From: RBG-13-51-18 sp050014095
GTDB lineage: Bacteria; Chloroflexota; Dehalococcoidia; Dehalococcoidales; RBG-16-60-22
Reading direction: 5' to 3'
Assembly: GCA_050014095.1 (NCBI GenBank)
Contig: JBEKDZ010000005.1
Span: 62,001-126,000 of the forward strand
Length of the DNA stretch: 64,000 nucleotides
This document shows positions 1 through 8,420 of this stretch, in pieces. The position numbers were made by a program, and so were the translations under genes. Each line of letters starts with the position of its first letter. Position 1 is the stretch's first letter. The notes under the pieces were generated by a model that did not search any database, was not told the DNA's origin, and saw only the letters and a list, made by a program, of their open reading frames with translations.

Positions 1-261
1 TCGTGGTCGTTCGACCAGACGGATATGGCTAAAGTTAAGAAAATGATAGGCAGCAGGTGCCACATCTCCGGCAATGTGCCATCCTCGCTCGTGATTACCG
101 GCACGCCGGAGCAGGTGAAAGATAATTGCCGCCGGCTTATCGAGACCTGCGCGCCCGGCGGCGGCTATACGCTTGCCGGCGGTGCCTCGGCTACGGAAGT
201 TAAAAATCCCCGGAACCTTAAAGTATTTATGGAAGCCGCTATCGAGTACGGTACGTATTAG
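1..261 (+). CDS. UroD-family protein, C-terminal end (partial)
   Basis: The frame is open from the first base of the window and ends at the TAG at 259-261, so only the last 86 residues are seen. The sequence around 'HISGNVPSSLVITGTPEQV' and the closing glycine-rich 'CAPGGGYTLAGG' segment is typical of the C-terminus of the uroporphyrinogen decarboxylase superfamily, where the barrel's last strands carry the phrase 'GNV.P..L..GTPE.V'. In anaerobes many members are not haem enzymes but corrinoid-dependent methyltransferases of the MtaA/CmuA type; the part visible cannot separate these. An internal ATG at 25 is not a likely start because the conserved fold extends upstream. Confidence 0.8.
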   Translation, partial: SWSFDQTDMAKVKKMIGSRCHISGNVPSSLVITGTPEQVKDNCRRLIETCAPGGGYTLAGGASATEVKNPRNLKVFMEAAIEYGTY

Positions 262-361
262 TTTTACTGGATATAATGCTATCCACAAGGGAGGGCGGGA
301 CTGTGCTCTCCCTTGCCTTGCTTTGGAGACTGCTTTAACGGTACAATCTTAGAGAAAATCA

Positions 362-1561
362 ATGAAAGCGGAAATCATCTCTACCGGTACCGAGCTTCTC
401 CTCGGCAATATAGCGGATACCAACACTGCATTTCTGGCGGAGCAGCTGGCTATACTGGGTATCGACCTCTATTACGCGTCAACCGTCGGCGATAACTACG
501 ATAGGTTATTGGGGTGTTTAAAACTCGCCTGGCGGAGGTCGAACCTTATTCTCATGACCGGTGGTCTTGGTCCCACCCAGGGCGATATTACCCGTGATGC
601 TATCGCCGGTCTGCTCGGCGAGAAGATGGAGCTAGACCTGGGATTGAAAGTAGTCCTGGAGAAATTCTTCGCCGAGCGGTCCATCGCGATGAGCGATAAC
701 AATCTCAAACAGGCGATGTTGATTCCTTCAGCGCAAGCCATTCCCAACTCGCGGGGCACGGCACCCGGCTGGTGGGCGGAAAAAAACGGCAAGATAATTA
801 TCGCCATGCCCGGTCCCCCCGCCGAGATGCAGACCATGTGGCAGAAGCACATTGCCCCGGCGCTGCAGAGTCGGTCGGGGGGCGTTATCCTTTCGCGAAC
901 GCTTAAGATATTTGGACTTCCTGAAGGCTCGGTGGATGAACAGCTATCTCCTTTACTTAAGTCGATCAATCCTACCCTGGCGATTTATGCTAAACAGGAC
1001 GGCATCCACCTGCGGATAACGGCGAAAGCCAAAAACCTGGAAGAAGCCAGGAAAATAATAACCCCTCACGAAAAAGCCGTCAGAGACATTGTGAGTGAAC
1101 ATATCTGGGGCGCGGACGATGATGTGCTGGAAACAATGGTGGGGCAGATGCTTATTTCCAAAGGATTGACCCTGGCGGTGGCGGAATCTTTCACCAGCGG
1201 CTCGCTGATACAGATACTGGCGCGCGCTCCGGAAAGCGACAGTTTCTTCAAAGGGGGATTTTATACCGCCTCCGATCAGGCTAAAATTTCCATCGGTTTG
1301 GTCTGGGGCGCCGGCAATACGGCGAAAACAGCCAGCGCTATGGCGAAGCTGGTGCGAGATAAAATGCAGGCTGGTATCGGCATCGGCATCGAGGGCTATA
1401 TAGAAAAGGCGGATGATAACCCCACGGCTAAAGTCTTTATCGCCATCGCCGGCCCTAAGTCCGGGCAGTCCTTGGTGCTAAGCTATCCCGGAAGGCTTAC
1501 GCAGCTTGGTAACAGGATTGCTTATAGCGCCCTCTTCGAGTTGAAGAAATTCCTCTCTTAA
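362..1561 (+). CDS. cinA: CinA family protein (CinA N-terminal domain plus degenerate PncC-like domain)
   Basis: A 399-residue protein close to the usual CinA length of about 410-420. Residues 1-170 are the MoaB/MogA-like domain: 'AEIISTGTELLLGNIADTN' at the start and 'LILMTGGLGPTQGDITRDA' near 65-85, then 'AMPGPPAEM'. The C-terminal region from about residue 255 corresponds to the nicotinamide-nucleotide amidase (PncC) domain, but its normally invariant ESCTGG reads ESFTSG and the TGIAGPxGG loop reads GIGIEGYIE. The Tyr and Lys of the 'YTASDQAK' segment remain. The family is known for ADP-ribose pyrophosphatase and NMN deamidase activities; I infer that the deamidase half may be weak or dead. 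ATG start, weak purine-rich RBS. Confidence 0.85.
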   Translation: MKAEIISTGTELLLGNIADTNTAFLAEQLAILGIDLYYASTVGDNYDRLLGCLKLAWRRSNLILMTGGLGPTQGDITRDAIAGLLGEKMELDLGLKVVLEKFFAERSIAMSDNNLKQAMLIPSAQAIPNSRGTAPGWWAEKNGKIIIAMPGPPAEMQTMWQKHIAPALQSRSGGVILSRTLKIFGLPEGSVDEQLSPLLKSINPTLAIYAKQDGIHLRITAKAKNLEEARKIITPHEKAVRDIVSEHIWGADDDVLETMVGQMLISKGLTLAVAESFTSGSLIQILARAPESDSFFKGGFYTASDQAKISIGLVWGAGNTAKTASAMAKLVRDKMQAGIGIGIEGYIEKADDNPTAKVFIAIAGPKSGQSLVLSYPGRLTQLGNRIAYSALFELKKFLS

Positions 1562-1569
1562 CCCCCTAA

Positions 1570-2427
1570 CTACACCCAGGCGCAATCATATTTAGCGCTT
1601 AACCCCACCTGCATGACGCTGTAAGGTCTTTCTATCTTACTACAGGTTATCGGCGCGTATGGCGTTCCTTTAGGCAACGCCACCACGGTCGGCACGTTAA
1701 AGGAATGTTTTTCCTGCTCCTTGCCGATGGCGATGGTAATCTCCGCGCCCAAATAGCTCAAGTTATCCGTGTTATGCCCGAAGAATACTAGGCATGAATC
1801 ATAAGAGTATAAACAGGAACCCTTACCAGGATACCACTCGCCGGTTTTACTATGCAGTCCCATAGTGAAATTGATAGGCATACCGCCCAGGTCTTTCCCC
1901 ACCGCGGAGAACTGCTGGATGGCATTAGCGCCGCCCGGTCCCTTTTTCACTTTTAGTGTCTTAAAGAGGTAGCTGTATTTTTTACCGTTAGTGGCGCCTT
2001 CCTGTTCGACCCTGGTGCCCGAGTATTTACCGCTTAAAGCCAGGTGGAAATGCCCGAAGGGCCTATAGACTTTTTCCGTAATCAGCGGACAGTGCGGCAG
2101 GTTCGCTGGAGCCGCGGCGACGGTCGGCACGCTGAACTTATGTGTTTCGTACTCTTTGCCCATCGATAGAGACATATCCGACCCCAGTATGTTCATATCA
2201 TCATCGTCGTACCCGAAAAAGACCAGGCACTCGTCAAAGGGGTGTACATGCGCTCCCATGTCGGGCGCCCAATCGCCGGTCTGGTCGTAAACCCCGATGA
2301 CGAAATTGAGATTGAATCCCTGAATCTGGTCGCCACCCACGAACGTCATTTCCTTGGCGTTAGCGCCGCCCCGCCCTTTGATATATTTTAATGTTCTAAC
2401 TAGATCTCCGTATTTGGTCTCGAACAC
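1570..2427 (-). CDS. Tandem cupin-like protein (internal duplication)
   Basis: A 285-residue protein made of two copies of about 140 residues. Copy 1 has 'KYIKGRGGANAKEMTFVGGD' and copy 2 'KVKKGPGGANAIQQFSAVGKD'; each continues to a 'CLVFFG' strand, a 'VPTV' strand and a closing 'LSGKY/LSAKY'. The segment 'HVHPFDECLVFFG' in copy 1 looks like a cupin metal site (two His and a Glu). In copy 2 the same place reads 'CLYSYDSCLVFFG', with those ligands gone. Start is GTG at 2427, chosen because AGGAGG lies 7-8 bases upstream. Substrate unknown. The end lies 8 bases from the convergent cinA. Confidence 0.75.
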   Translation of the reverse strand: MFETKYGDLVRTLKYIKGRGGANAKEMTFVGGDQIQGFNLNFVIGVYDQTGDWAPDMGAHVHPFDECLVFFGYDDDDMNILGSDMSLSMGKEYETHKFSVPTVAAAPANLPHCPLITEKVYRPFGHFHLALSGKYSGTRVEQEGATNGKKYSYLFKTLKVKKGPGGANAIQQFSAVGKDLGGMPINFTMGLHSKTGEWYPGKGSCLYSYDSCLVFFGHNTDNLSYLGAEITIAIGKEQEKHSFNVPTVVALPKGTPYAPITCSKIERPYSVMQVGLSAKYDCAWV

Positions 2428-2713
2428 AAGAAAATCCTCCTTGCTCGATATTTAGGCAAATTCTAAGCTATTCGGGGATGCAATGCAAACAGAGCCGATA
2501 ATAATGCGGGCATTGGACTAAATACACTTTAAAGTCATACGGTTTGCTCTGTAAATAGTTATTGAATTGTCCAAAAAGTACCAATATGTGAGACAGTTGA
2601 CAAAACCGTACGCAGGTGTATAATGGCTCTAGTCCGTGACTTCTGCCGTATTTACGGCATACGTTTGGCAAGCGTTAAATCTTGGCTGAAATAGCCTTAA
2701 GCAGGAGGATAAA

Positions 2714-3700
2714 ATGTTTGGGTCGAATATTTTAGAAGTTGCCATTGGCTTGGTTATGGTCTATTTGGTCATGAGCATGATATGTTCCGGGGTTACTGAA
2801 TGGATAGCGCGGTTATTTGCCTTGCGTGCTAGAACCCTCAAAGATGGTATATATACCCTGATTAACGATGACAAAGGGTTAAAAGAAAAGATAATTCGAC
2901 ACCCACTTTTTCGAGCGCTATCTGCCAAAACTGCCAAGAAGCATTGGTGGGACAATATCAAGATAGGAAAAACATGGCAACTTTTTACAAAAACTGAATA
3001 TGGCCCTTCGGAAATCCCGCCATCAGCTTTTTCCCAGATTGTTATAGATACCCTGATTAAGGATAAAAATGTTCTGAACAAAGGCAACCAACAAGTGGTT
3101 AAGAGCCTGGGAGACAGTATAGAGTCACTCCCTGATAAAACAAAAGGCGTGTTTAGTCCGTTCCTTTCTGCGGCTAAAACCGCGTCAACCACTCCGGATG
3201 GTGTTATAAAGGGGTTTCAGACTTATTTAGAAAATTGGTTCGACAATTCAATGAAGCGGGTAACAGGGTGGTATAAACGTAAAACACAGGTCATTGTCTT
3301 ATGCCTGGCGTTGTTGATTTGTTTTGGCATGAACGTCGATACCGTCGGTATTGCCAACAGCCTATATAGAGACCCCGCGTTGCGTTCCGTTGTTGTCGCC
3401 GCCGCCGAAACTACAGTCAACGAATCGGTTTCTAATAATTCTAATCTGCCAACCTATGCCCAGCTTAGCGAGGATATGTCCGGCATCGATCTGCACCTCA
3501 GTTGGAACACAGAAAATAACCCTAACCAAAAACCTGATAATTTATGGGGATGGTTTGCGAAAGTATTCGGGATACTGATAACGGTTTTTGCGTTGACTAT
3601 GGGAGCCCCCTTTTGGTTCGACCTGCTTAAAAAACTTTTAAGCCTGCGGACGGGGAGTAAACCTGATAATTCGGGAGACACAACATCGCCCGCGGGATAG
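2714..3700 (+). CDS. Membrane protein of unknown function, three predicted TM segments
   Basis: A 328-residue protein with a strong RBS (AGGAGG, 7 bases before ATG). A hydrophobic helix occupies residues about 6-30, followed by a long basic soluble segment (about 35-190). A second helix lies near 195-215 ('VIVLCLALLICFGMNVDTV') and a third near 285-310 just before a short tail. The layout suggests an N-terminal anchor with a loop on one side and a C-terminal hairpin. I do not recognise the family, although the opening 'ILEVAIGLVMVYLVMSMICSGVTEWIA' style is common to conserved bacterial hypothetical proteins. It stands alone between a convergent cupin gene and tRNA-Glu. Confidence 0.7.
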   Translation: MFGSNILEVAIGLVMVYLVMSMICSGVTEWIARLFALRARTLKDGIYTLINDDKGLKEKIIRHPLFRALSAKTAKKHWWDNIKIGKTWQLFTKTEYGPSEIPPSAFSQIVIDTLIKDKNVLNKGNQQVVKSLGDSIESLPDKTKGVFSPFLSAAKTASTTPDGVIKGFQTYLENWFDNSMKRVTGWYKRKTQVIVLCLALLICFGMNVDTVGIANSLYRDPALRSVVVAAAETTVNESVSNNSNLPTYAQLSEDMSGIDLHLSWNTENNPNQKPDNLWGWFAKVFGILITVFALTMGAPFWFDLLKKLLSLRTGSKPDNSGDTTSPAG

Positions 3701-3762
3701 ATGCGGGCATTACGCTTTTATTTTAAAGGGAAGAATGCCTTGAGGGTGATGGATACTCAAGT

Positions 3763-3834
3763 GCCCCCAATGGAATTCGAATCCATGTTGACGGCTTGAA
3801 AGGCCGCTGTCCTAGGCCACTAGACGATGGGGGC
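3763..3834 (-). tRNA. tRNA-Glu (UUC)
   Basis: Read on the minus strand, the 72 bases begin GCCCCCA and end TGGGGGC, a perfect 7-bp acceptor stem. The D arm (GTCTAGTGGCCTAGGAC), a loop CTTTCAA with anticodon TTC, and a T arm around ATTCGAAT follow in order. No CCA is encoded. Confidence 0.96.
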
Positions 3835-3972
3835 GTACCCGTCCAGTATAGCAGAAAACGCCTCGGCCGGACAATATTATGGTTAAACTGACTGGCTATT
3901 TCCAGCTTGTCTGCCTAGCTATCAAATGCTAAAATACTATATAGCGGTTGATTTTGCATGAGGTGACATAAT

Positions 3973-4227
3973 ATGCCAGTCTACGAATACGAATGTATTC
4001 ACTGCGGTCATCGTTTCGAGTTAAAACAGAGCTTTCACGATAAGCCCCAGGCTGAATGCCCACAGTGTAAAAAGAAAGCCAAGCGCGTTTTCCATCCCGC
4101 TCCGATTATCTTTAAAGGCAGCGGGTTTTATGTAACCGACCACCGTAAACACGCGGATTCTTCAACGAGCAAACCAGTACCAGAATCTACTAAAGAAAAA
4201 TCGGAAACAAAGAAGAGTAAAGATTGA
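3973..4227 (+). CDS. FmdB-family zinc-ribbon protein
   Basis: An 84-residue protein opening 'MPVYEYECIHCGHRFE', the signature of the FmdB/CxxC_CxxC_SSSS regulatory family. Two CxxC pairs (Cys8/11 and Cys29/32) would hold one zinc. The family also shows the central 'FKGSGFYVTDHR', followed here by a charged Ser/Lys-rich tail. Function is poorly defined; the original FmdB was proposed as a regulator of amide utilisation. The stop overlaps the start of dtd by four bases (TTGA), so the two are translationally coupled. An RBS (GAGGTGA) precedes the ATG. Confidence 0.85.
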   Translation: MPVYEYECIHCGHRFELKQSFHDKPQAECPQCKKKAKRVFHPAPIIFKGSGFYVTDHRKHADSSTSKPVPESTKEKSETKKSKD

Positions 4228-4676
4228 AAGCGCTGCTGCAGCGGGTTAGCCAGGCATCTGTCAGCGTCGCCGGCGAGGAGGTAGGGAGAATAGGGCAGGG
4301 GCTGGTGGTATTGCTGGGAGTGGCTAGCGGCGATACGGAAAAAAACGCGCAATATCTGATACCGAAAATTATCAACCTGCGCATTTTCACCGATGCCCAG
4401 GATAAATTTAACCTGTCTCTCCTTGACGTTAAAGGCGAGCTCCTTTTCGTAAGTCAATTCACCCTGCTCGCCGATGCCCGCCATGGGCGCCGTCCCAGCT
4501 TCGTTGATGCTGCCCCGCCAGAGCAGGCGGAAGCTTTGTTCAATTACGCGGTCGGCTTGGCCCGTGAAAGCGGACTCAAGGTTGCCACCGGCCGTTTCCA
4601 GCAGCATATGCAGGTTGCAATTCATAATGACGGGCCAGTCACTATTATGTTGGATAGTCGTGATAAGCTGGGCTAA
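4224..4676 (+). CDS. dtd: D-aminoacyl-tRNA deacylase
   Basis: A 150-residue protein, the normal Dtd length. It hydrolyses D-aminoacyl-tRNA (and glycyl-tRNA-Ala) so that D-amino acids are not used in translation. Both active-site motifs are visible: 'SQFTLLAD' near residue 78 and 'NDGPVTIMLDS' near the C-terminus, which form the cross-subunit cis-Gly-Pro site of the dimer. The start is TTG at 4224, within the TTGA overlap with the fmdB-like gene. The homologous N-terminus 'KALLQRVSQASVSV' follows directly, so no other start fits. Confidence 0.93.
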   Translation: MKALLQRVSQASVSVAGEEVGRIGQGLVVLLGVASGDTEKNAQYLIPKIINLRIFTDAQDKFNLSLLDVKGELLFVSQFTLLADARHGRRPSFVDAAPPEQAEALFNYAVGLARESGLKVATGRFQQHMQVAIHNDGPVTIMLDSRDKLG

Positions 4677-5113
4677 AGTATTATATCATGGCTAGCCACC
4701 TCATTTAGTTGTTGTTATGAGTTACATTTTCCCCACTATTTATTTAGACTGTCATTCCGTACTTGATACGGAATCCAGGAGGTGGGGTGGCTGGATTCCC
4801 GCTTTCGCGGGAATGACGTAGGTTTTAGGCTTTTTAATTAACCGTCATTCCCAACTTGATTGGGAATCCAGCCGTCTCTTACCCCTTTCTCTCACTGTAA
4901 ACTAATTACTTCCGCCTTTGTTTAGTATTTAGAGCTTCGTGCTTAGTGTTTTTCTCACTATTGATAACCATATGTTTATTCGTCTATTTTTACCACCATT
5001 TGCAATTGCATCCGCTTGATATTATAATGAATCGAAGGTTAAGGGATGGGGGGATATTATTTTTTTATCTTTTTAGTTGCAACTAATTGCAATAACGCAA
5101 GGAGGTAAAAGCT
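4677..5113. repeat. Intergenic region with interspersed palindromic repeats
   Basis: At 4751-4817 two half elements face each other: GTCATTCC...GGAATCCAG and CTGGATTCC...GGAATGAC. Each half is itself a short stem (TTCCGTacttgatACGGAA; TTCCCGctttcGCGGGAA). A third copy (GTCATTCCCAACTTGATTGG followed by GAATCCAG) is at 4844-4870. The same family recurs near 16780, 16926, 20120, 24079, 24126, 25732, 25781 and 56455. The last 60 bases are an AT-rich leader for the gene at 5114. No ORF is credible. Confidence 0.85.
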
Positions 5114-5488
5114 ATGGCATGTTTCCTGGTTCCTATGGGAGAGGCTATCGTGACCACTGTCGTGCAGAAGGTGGTGGAAAAGAAAGAGCAGAAATCCGGG
5201 AATATTAGTATTAAGTGGAGCAAGCGGCTAAGCTGGCTGAACAAAATGTTATGGGGCGGTACCTTAATGCTGGTAATAGATCATATTTTAAACGGAGAAA
5301 TTATTGCCCGTCCCCCATTTTTCACGGCGCTGCAAAATCCGGCAGATACTGCCGTGATGCTGCGTGAGATGGCGACGGTAGGCGTGGCGATGGCCGCCGC
5401 TGTAACCGTAGTTTGGGGAATCATGGTGCTGGTTGCCGAAATTAAAACCAGGGTTATGCCCAAAGCTAAAACACAGCCGGTTGACTAA
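5114..5488 (+). CDS. Small membrane protein of unknown function
   Basis: A 124-residue protein with RBS AAGGAGG 8 bases before ATG. Two hydrophobic segments are visible, about residues 43-60 ('MLWGGTLMLVIDHIL') and 88-108 ('VGVAMAAAVTVVWGIMVLV'). The N-terminus carries a conserved-looking 'MACFLVPMGEAIVTTVVQK' that resembles small proteins seen beside metal or energy-coupling genes in anaerobes, but I cannot assign a family. Its end overlaps the convergent nadC by four bases. Confidence 0.7.
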   Translation: MACFLVPMGEAIVTTVVQKVVEKKEQKSGNISIKWSKRLSWLNKMLWGGTLMLVIDHILNGEIIARPPFFTALQNPADTAVMLREMATVGVAMAAAVTVVWGIMVLVAEIKTRVMPKAKTQPVD

Positions 5489-6363
5489 ATCAGCTTGAGC
5501 GTCTGGGGCTCCATCTCGAGGCTGATGTCCAGGGCTTTATAGGAGTGGGTTAAAGCCCCGATGGAAATAATATCCACACCTGTTTTCGCTGTCTCATGGA
5601 CGTTAGCCAGTGTAATCTGTCCCGAGGCTTCCAGGGTGGCTTTACCGGCGGTGCTCTTTACCACCTGCCGCATTTCATTGATGTTCATATTATCCAGCAT
5701 GATGATATCTGCATCGGCTTTTAGTGCCTCCGTTGCTTCATGGGTATTCGTTACTTCCACCTCGATAGTTACGCCTGCAGGGGCGTTTTTTCGGGCTTTC
5801 GCGATAACATCTTTCAGGCTCATGCCTATAGCTCGCAGCGCGGCGATATGGTTATCCTTAATAAGTACCGCCTCTCCCAGATTCAAGCGGTGGTTCTGTC
5901 CCCCACCCATCCTCACTGCGTACTTCTCCAGCAGGCGTAGTCCCGGGGTAGTCTTGCGGGTATCGTAAATTTTAGCGTTGGTGCCTTTTACTTCCGCCAC
6001 ATACCTTGCTGTCAGCGTGGCGATACCGCTAAGCCGTTGCAGAAAATTAAGCGCGGTGCGTTCCGCTTTGAGGATGCTGATAACGCTGCCGGTGATAATA
6101 GCTAGCTTATCACCAGGTTTTATAACCGTTCCGTCTTTAGAAAAGATATCGAACTTGGTTGCCGGGTCGACGCGCTGGAAGACGCGTTGGGCGACTTCGA
6201 TGCCAGCCAGAACGCCCTTTTCTTTCGCCAGTAGCGTCGCCTTGCCTGTCAGGTCGGGCGATATTAGCGCCTCGCTGGTGACATCGCCCCGACTGATATC
6301 TTCGTCCAGAGCGATGTCGATAATCGTATCAATCTGTTTTTCCGTAAGCTGGCTTACATTCAT
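5485..6363 (-). CDS. nadC: Nicotinate-nucleotide pyrophosphorylase (carboxylating)
   Basis: A 292-residue quinolinate phosphoribosyltransferase that converts quinolinate and PRPP to nicotinate mononucleotide in de novo NAD synthesis. Visible motifs: 'DEDISRGDVTSEAL' near the N-terminus, 'TALNFLQRLSGIATLT' (about 105-120), the PRPP/quinolinate-binding 'DTRKTTPGLR' and 'YAVRMGGGQNHR' (about 138-160), and the barrel strand 'ADIIMLDNM'. Its ATG overlaps the yajC stop by four bases (ATGA), so the two are co-translated. nadA and nadB are not in the window. Confidence 0.95.
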   Translation of the reverse strand: MNVSQLTEKQIDTIIDIALDEDISRGDVTSEALISPDLTGKATLLAKEKGVLAGIEVAQRVFQRVDPATKFDIFSKDGTVIKPGDKLAIITGSVISILKAERTALNFLQRLSGIATLTARYVAEVKGTNAKIYDTRKTTPGLRLLEKYAVRMGGGQNHRLNLGEAVLIKDNHIAALRAIGMSLKDVIAKARKNAPAGVTIEVEVTNTHEATEALKADADIIMLDNMNINEMRQVVKSTAGKATLEASGQITLANVHETAKTGVDIISIGALTHSYKALDISLEMEPQTLKLI

Positions 6364-6770
6364 TTTCTTGTTTCATCGCGTCGTAAGGCTACGCTGCCTT
6401 TATTGACCCTCAAAGTGGTGCCGGACTCAACCTTGATAACGACGCTGTCATCACTAACGCTTTCAATCGTTCCATAGATTCCGCCGGCGGTGACGACTCT
6501 ATCACCCTTTTGCAGCCCCTGCATCATCGTCTCCTGTGCCTTCTGGCGCTTGCGCTGTGGTCTTATCATCAAGAAGTAAAACATCGCGAAAATCACCACC
6601 AGAAAGACGAGCATTGGCCATATACCTTCGAAGGCGCTTTGTTCTCCGCCAGTAGTTGTAGCATTAGCACTGGTTACGGAGGCGGGCGTCGTGGCGAGAC
6701 AGCCCCCGCTTAATATCAGAACCGCGATGAGCAGTCCTGCGATGAGACCTATTTTCCAGATATTATTCAT
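6360..6770 (-). CDS. yajC: YajC-like preprotein translocase subunit with lipoprotein-like N-terminus
   Basis: A 136-residue protein with the YajC core 'YFLMIRPQRKRQKAQETMM' after a TM helix (about residues 50-70), then the small beta domain 'LQKGDRVVTAGGIYGTIESV'. YajC is the accessory partner of SecDF/YidC at the Sec translocon. Unlike most YajC it has an extra 45-residue front: a first hydrophobic segment ending in 'LSGGC', a plausible lipobox, then a Thr/Ser/Ala linker. It would then be lipid-anchored outside and also cross the membrane. The start is fixed by GGAGG before the ATG. Confidence 0.88.
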   Translation of the reverse strand: MNNIWKIGLIAGLLIAVLILSGGCLATTPASVTSANATTTGGEQSAFEGIWPMLVFLVVIFAMFYFLMIRPQRKRQKAQETMMQGLQKGDRVVTAGGIYGTIESVSDDSVVIKVESGTTLRVNKGSVALRRDETRK

Positions 6771-6793
6771 TATTCCTCCAAATTTACGTTAGC

Positions 6794-8035
6794 TTACTCT
6801 ATTTTACCCTGCAGCGACCACGGGCTGGTCTTTTCGACTTTTATTTTTACTATTTGCCCGAGGTAATCCCTGCCGCTGCTGAAAAATACCAGTTTATCGG
6901 TACGGGTGCGGCCGTACCATTTGCCTTTATTCTTGCCCTCCACCAGTATTTCAACGTTCTTGCCCTTGAGGCGGGCGTTGCCTTCGGTCTGTATCTTCTC
7001 TTGTAAAAGCTCTATTCTATTGAGTCTTGCCTTTTTCTCGTCAGACGGTACATTATCTTCCAGCTCGCGCGCGGCAGTAGTACCCTCCCTCGGTGAATAA
7101 GCCGCTACATGAACTGTAGCAAACTTTATCTCGGAGAGCAAGTCTAGCGTTTGCCGGAACTGGGCTTCGCTCTCTCCCGGAAACCCCACGATAACATCGG
7201 TGCTGATGGCGATATCAGGTATCTTGTCTCTTATTCTTTTTACGAGCCGTCGATATCGTGCCACGGTGTAGCCACGCTTCATGACTTTAAGGATGGTATC
7301 GCTGCCTGCCTGTACTGGCAGGCTTAGCTGCTCGCAGACCTTATCCAGTTCGGCGATAGCATCGATAAGCTTTTGGCTCATGTCTTTAGGATGGTTGGTG
7401 AGGAAACGGAGCCGTGCCAGCCCTTCGACTTTATTCATCTCTTGAAGCAGGTCAGCGAGGTCAGGCTTGTCTTTCAGGTCGTGCCCGTAGGAGTCCACAT
7501 TCTGTCCCAGCAGAATGACCTCCTTAGCCCCCCGCCGCACCAGCTCCACTACCTCACAGACGATTTCCTCGAAAGGCTTGCTGCGCTCTCGTCCGCGCCG
7601 ATAGGGGACGATGCAGTAAGAGCAGAAGTTATCGCATCCCTGGCTGATGGGCACGTAAACGCTGGGTGCAGGACGTGCCGGCAGAGACGGCGACTCCGCT
7701 TTTTCCAGCCACGGTGGATACTCCCCTGCTTTAAAAAACTGGTCGATAAAAGGATAGCTCTGACGTAAGCCACTGGTATCGGAATCCACCAGGCAGCCGG
7801 TGAGCGCTAAAAGAGTTTGCGGTTTTTCTTTTTTCAGGTGCTTGAGTTCGCGCAACTTATTGATGACTTTGTCCTCGGCACTCTGCCGTACCACGCAGCT
7901 GTTCAGCACAATCAGGTCGGCATCGTTAATACTTGGCGCCGCCCGATATCCCAGCTCCTCGAAGCGGGCGGCGATACGCTCTGATTCTGCCTTATTCATC
8001 TGGCAGCCGATGGTCCAGATATGGTAGGTTAGCAT
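6794..8035 (-). CDS. miaB: tRNA-2-methylthio-N6-dimethylallyladenosine synthase (radical SAM)
   Basis: A 413-residue methylthiotransferase that converts i6A37 to ms2i6A37 in tRNAs reading U-starting codons. The N-terminal UPF0004 domain opens 'YHIWTIGCQMNKAESERIA', with auxiliary-cluster cysteines also in 'NSCVVRQSAEDK' and 'TGCL'. The radical SAM site is 'GCDNFCSYCIVPYRRGRERS' (CxxxCxxC, about residue 135), and a TRAM domain closes the protein ('VEILVEGKNKGKWYGRT'). The 'RGRERS' tail of the SAM motif and the N-terminal Q-M-N separate MiaB from MtaB at 24406. ATG start; the RBS is weak. Confidence 0.92.
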   Translation of the reverse strand: MLTYHIWTIGCQMNKAESERIAARFEELGYRAAPSINDADLIVLNSCVVRQSAEDKVINKLRELKHLKKEKPQTLLALTGCLVDSDTSGLRQSYPFIDQFFKAGEYPPWLEKAESPSLPARPAPSVYVPISQGCDNFCSYCIVPYRRGRERSKPFEEIVCEVVELVRRGAKEVILLGQNVDSYGHDLKDKPDLADLLQEMNKVEGLARLRFLTNHPKDMSQKLIDAIAELDKVCEQLSLPVQAGSDTILKVMKRGYTVARYRRLVKRIRDKIPDIAISTDVIVGFPGESEAQFRQTLDLLSEIKFATVHVAAYSPREGTTAARELEDNVPSDEKKARLNRIELLQEKIQTEGNARLKGKNVEILVEGKNKGKWYGRTRTDKLVFFSSGRDYLGQIVKIKVEKTSPWSLQGKIE

Positions 8036-8103
8036 AAGTAAATCCTTGAAGAAAAGTAATGTAGGCTAAGCCCTTCGACTCGCTATGCTCGCTCAGGGTA
8101 AAG

Positions 8104-8192
8104 CGGAGGGGGAGGGATTCGAACCCTCGTCCCCAGTTTCCCAGGGAAATCGCTTAGCAGGCGACCGCACTAGACCACTATGCGACCCCTCC
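8104..8192 (-). tRNA. tRNA-Ser (GCU)
   Basis: The minus-strand 89-base product begins GGAGGGG and ends CCCCTCC plus a G discriminator. The anticodon loop CTGCTAA gives anticodon GCT, and a long variable arm (TTTCCCTGGGAAACTGGGGA region) marks it as a class II tRNA. The T arm contains GGTTCGAATCC. Confidence 0.95.
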
Positions 8193-8420
8193 ACGCAAAC
8201 GGGAAAAAGGAATGATTCAACAATTAATTATATATTAACTGGGGAAGATGCTCAATGCAGTGAGGAGAAGATACAAAATACAAGATATAAAAACCAAACG
8301 TTTGGAATTTGTATCCTTCGGCTTCGCTCGGGACAGGTCTTGGTTATTGGTTATTATTTCCTCGCCACCCGCGGATTGCAAAATATCGCCACCCCCGACA
8401 TTAATGATTCTCGTGTCCTT

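Noticed and set aside
496..969. 157-residue minus-strand ORF inside cinA
   Set aside because: Antisense shadow of a well-supported gene, with arginine- and serine-rich nonsense composition.
2468..2671. 67-residue minus-strand ORF
   Set aside because: It lies in the leader of the gene at 2714, has no RBS and no recognisable motif.
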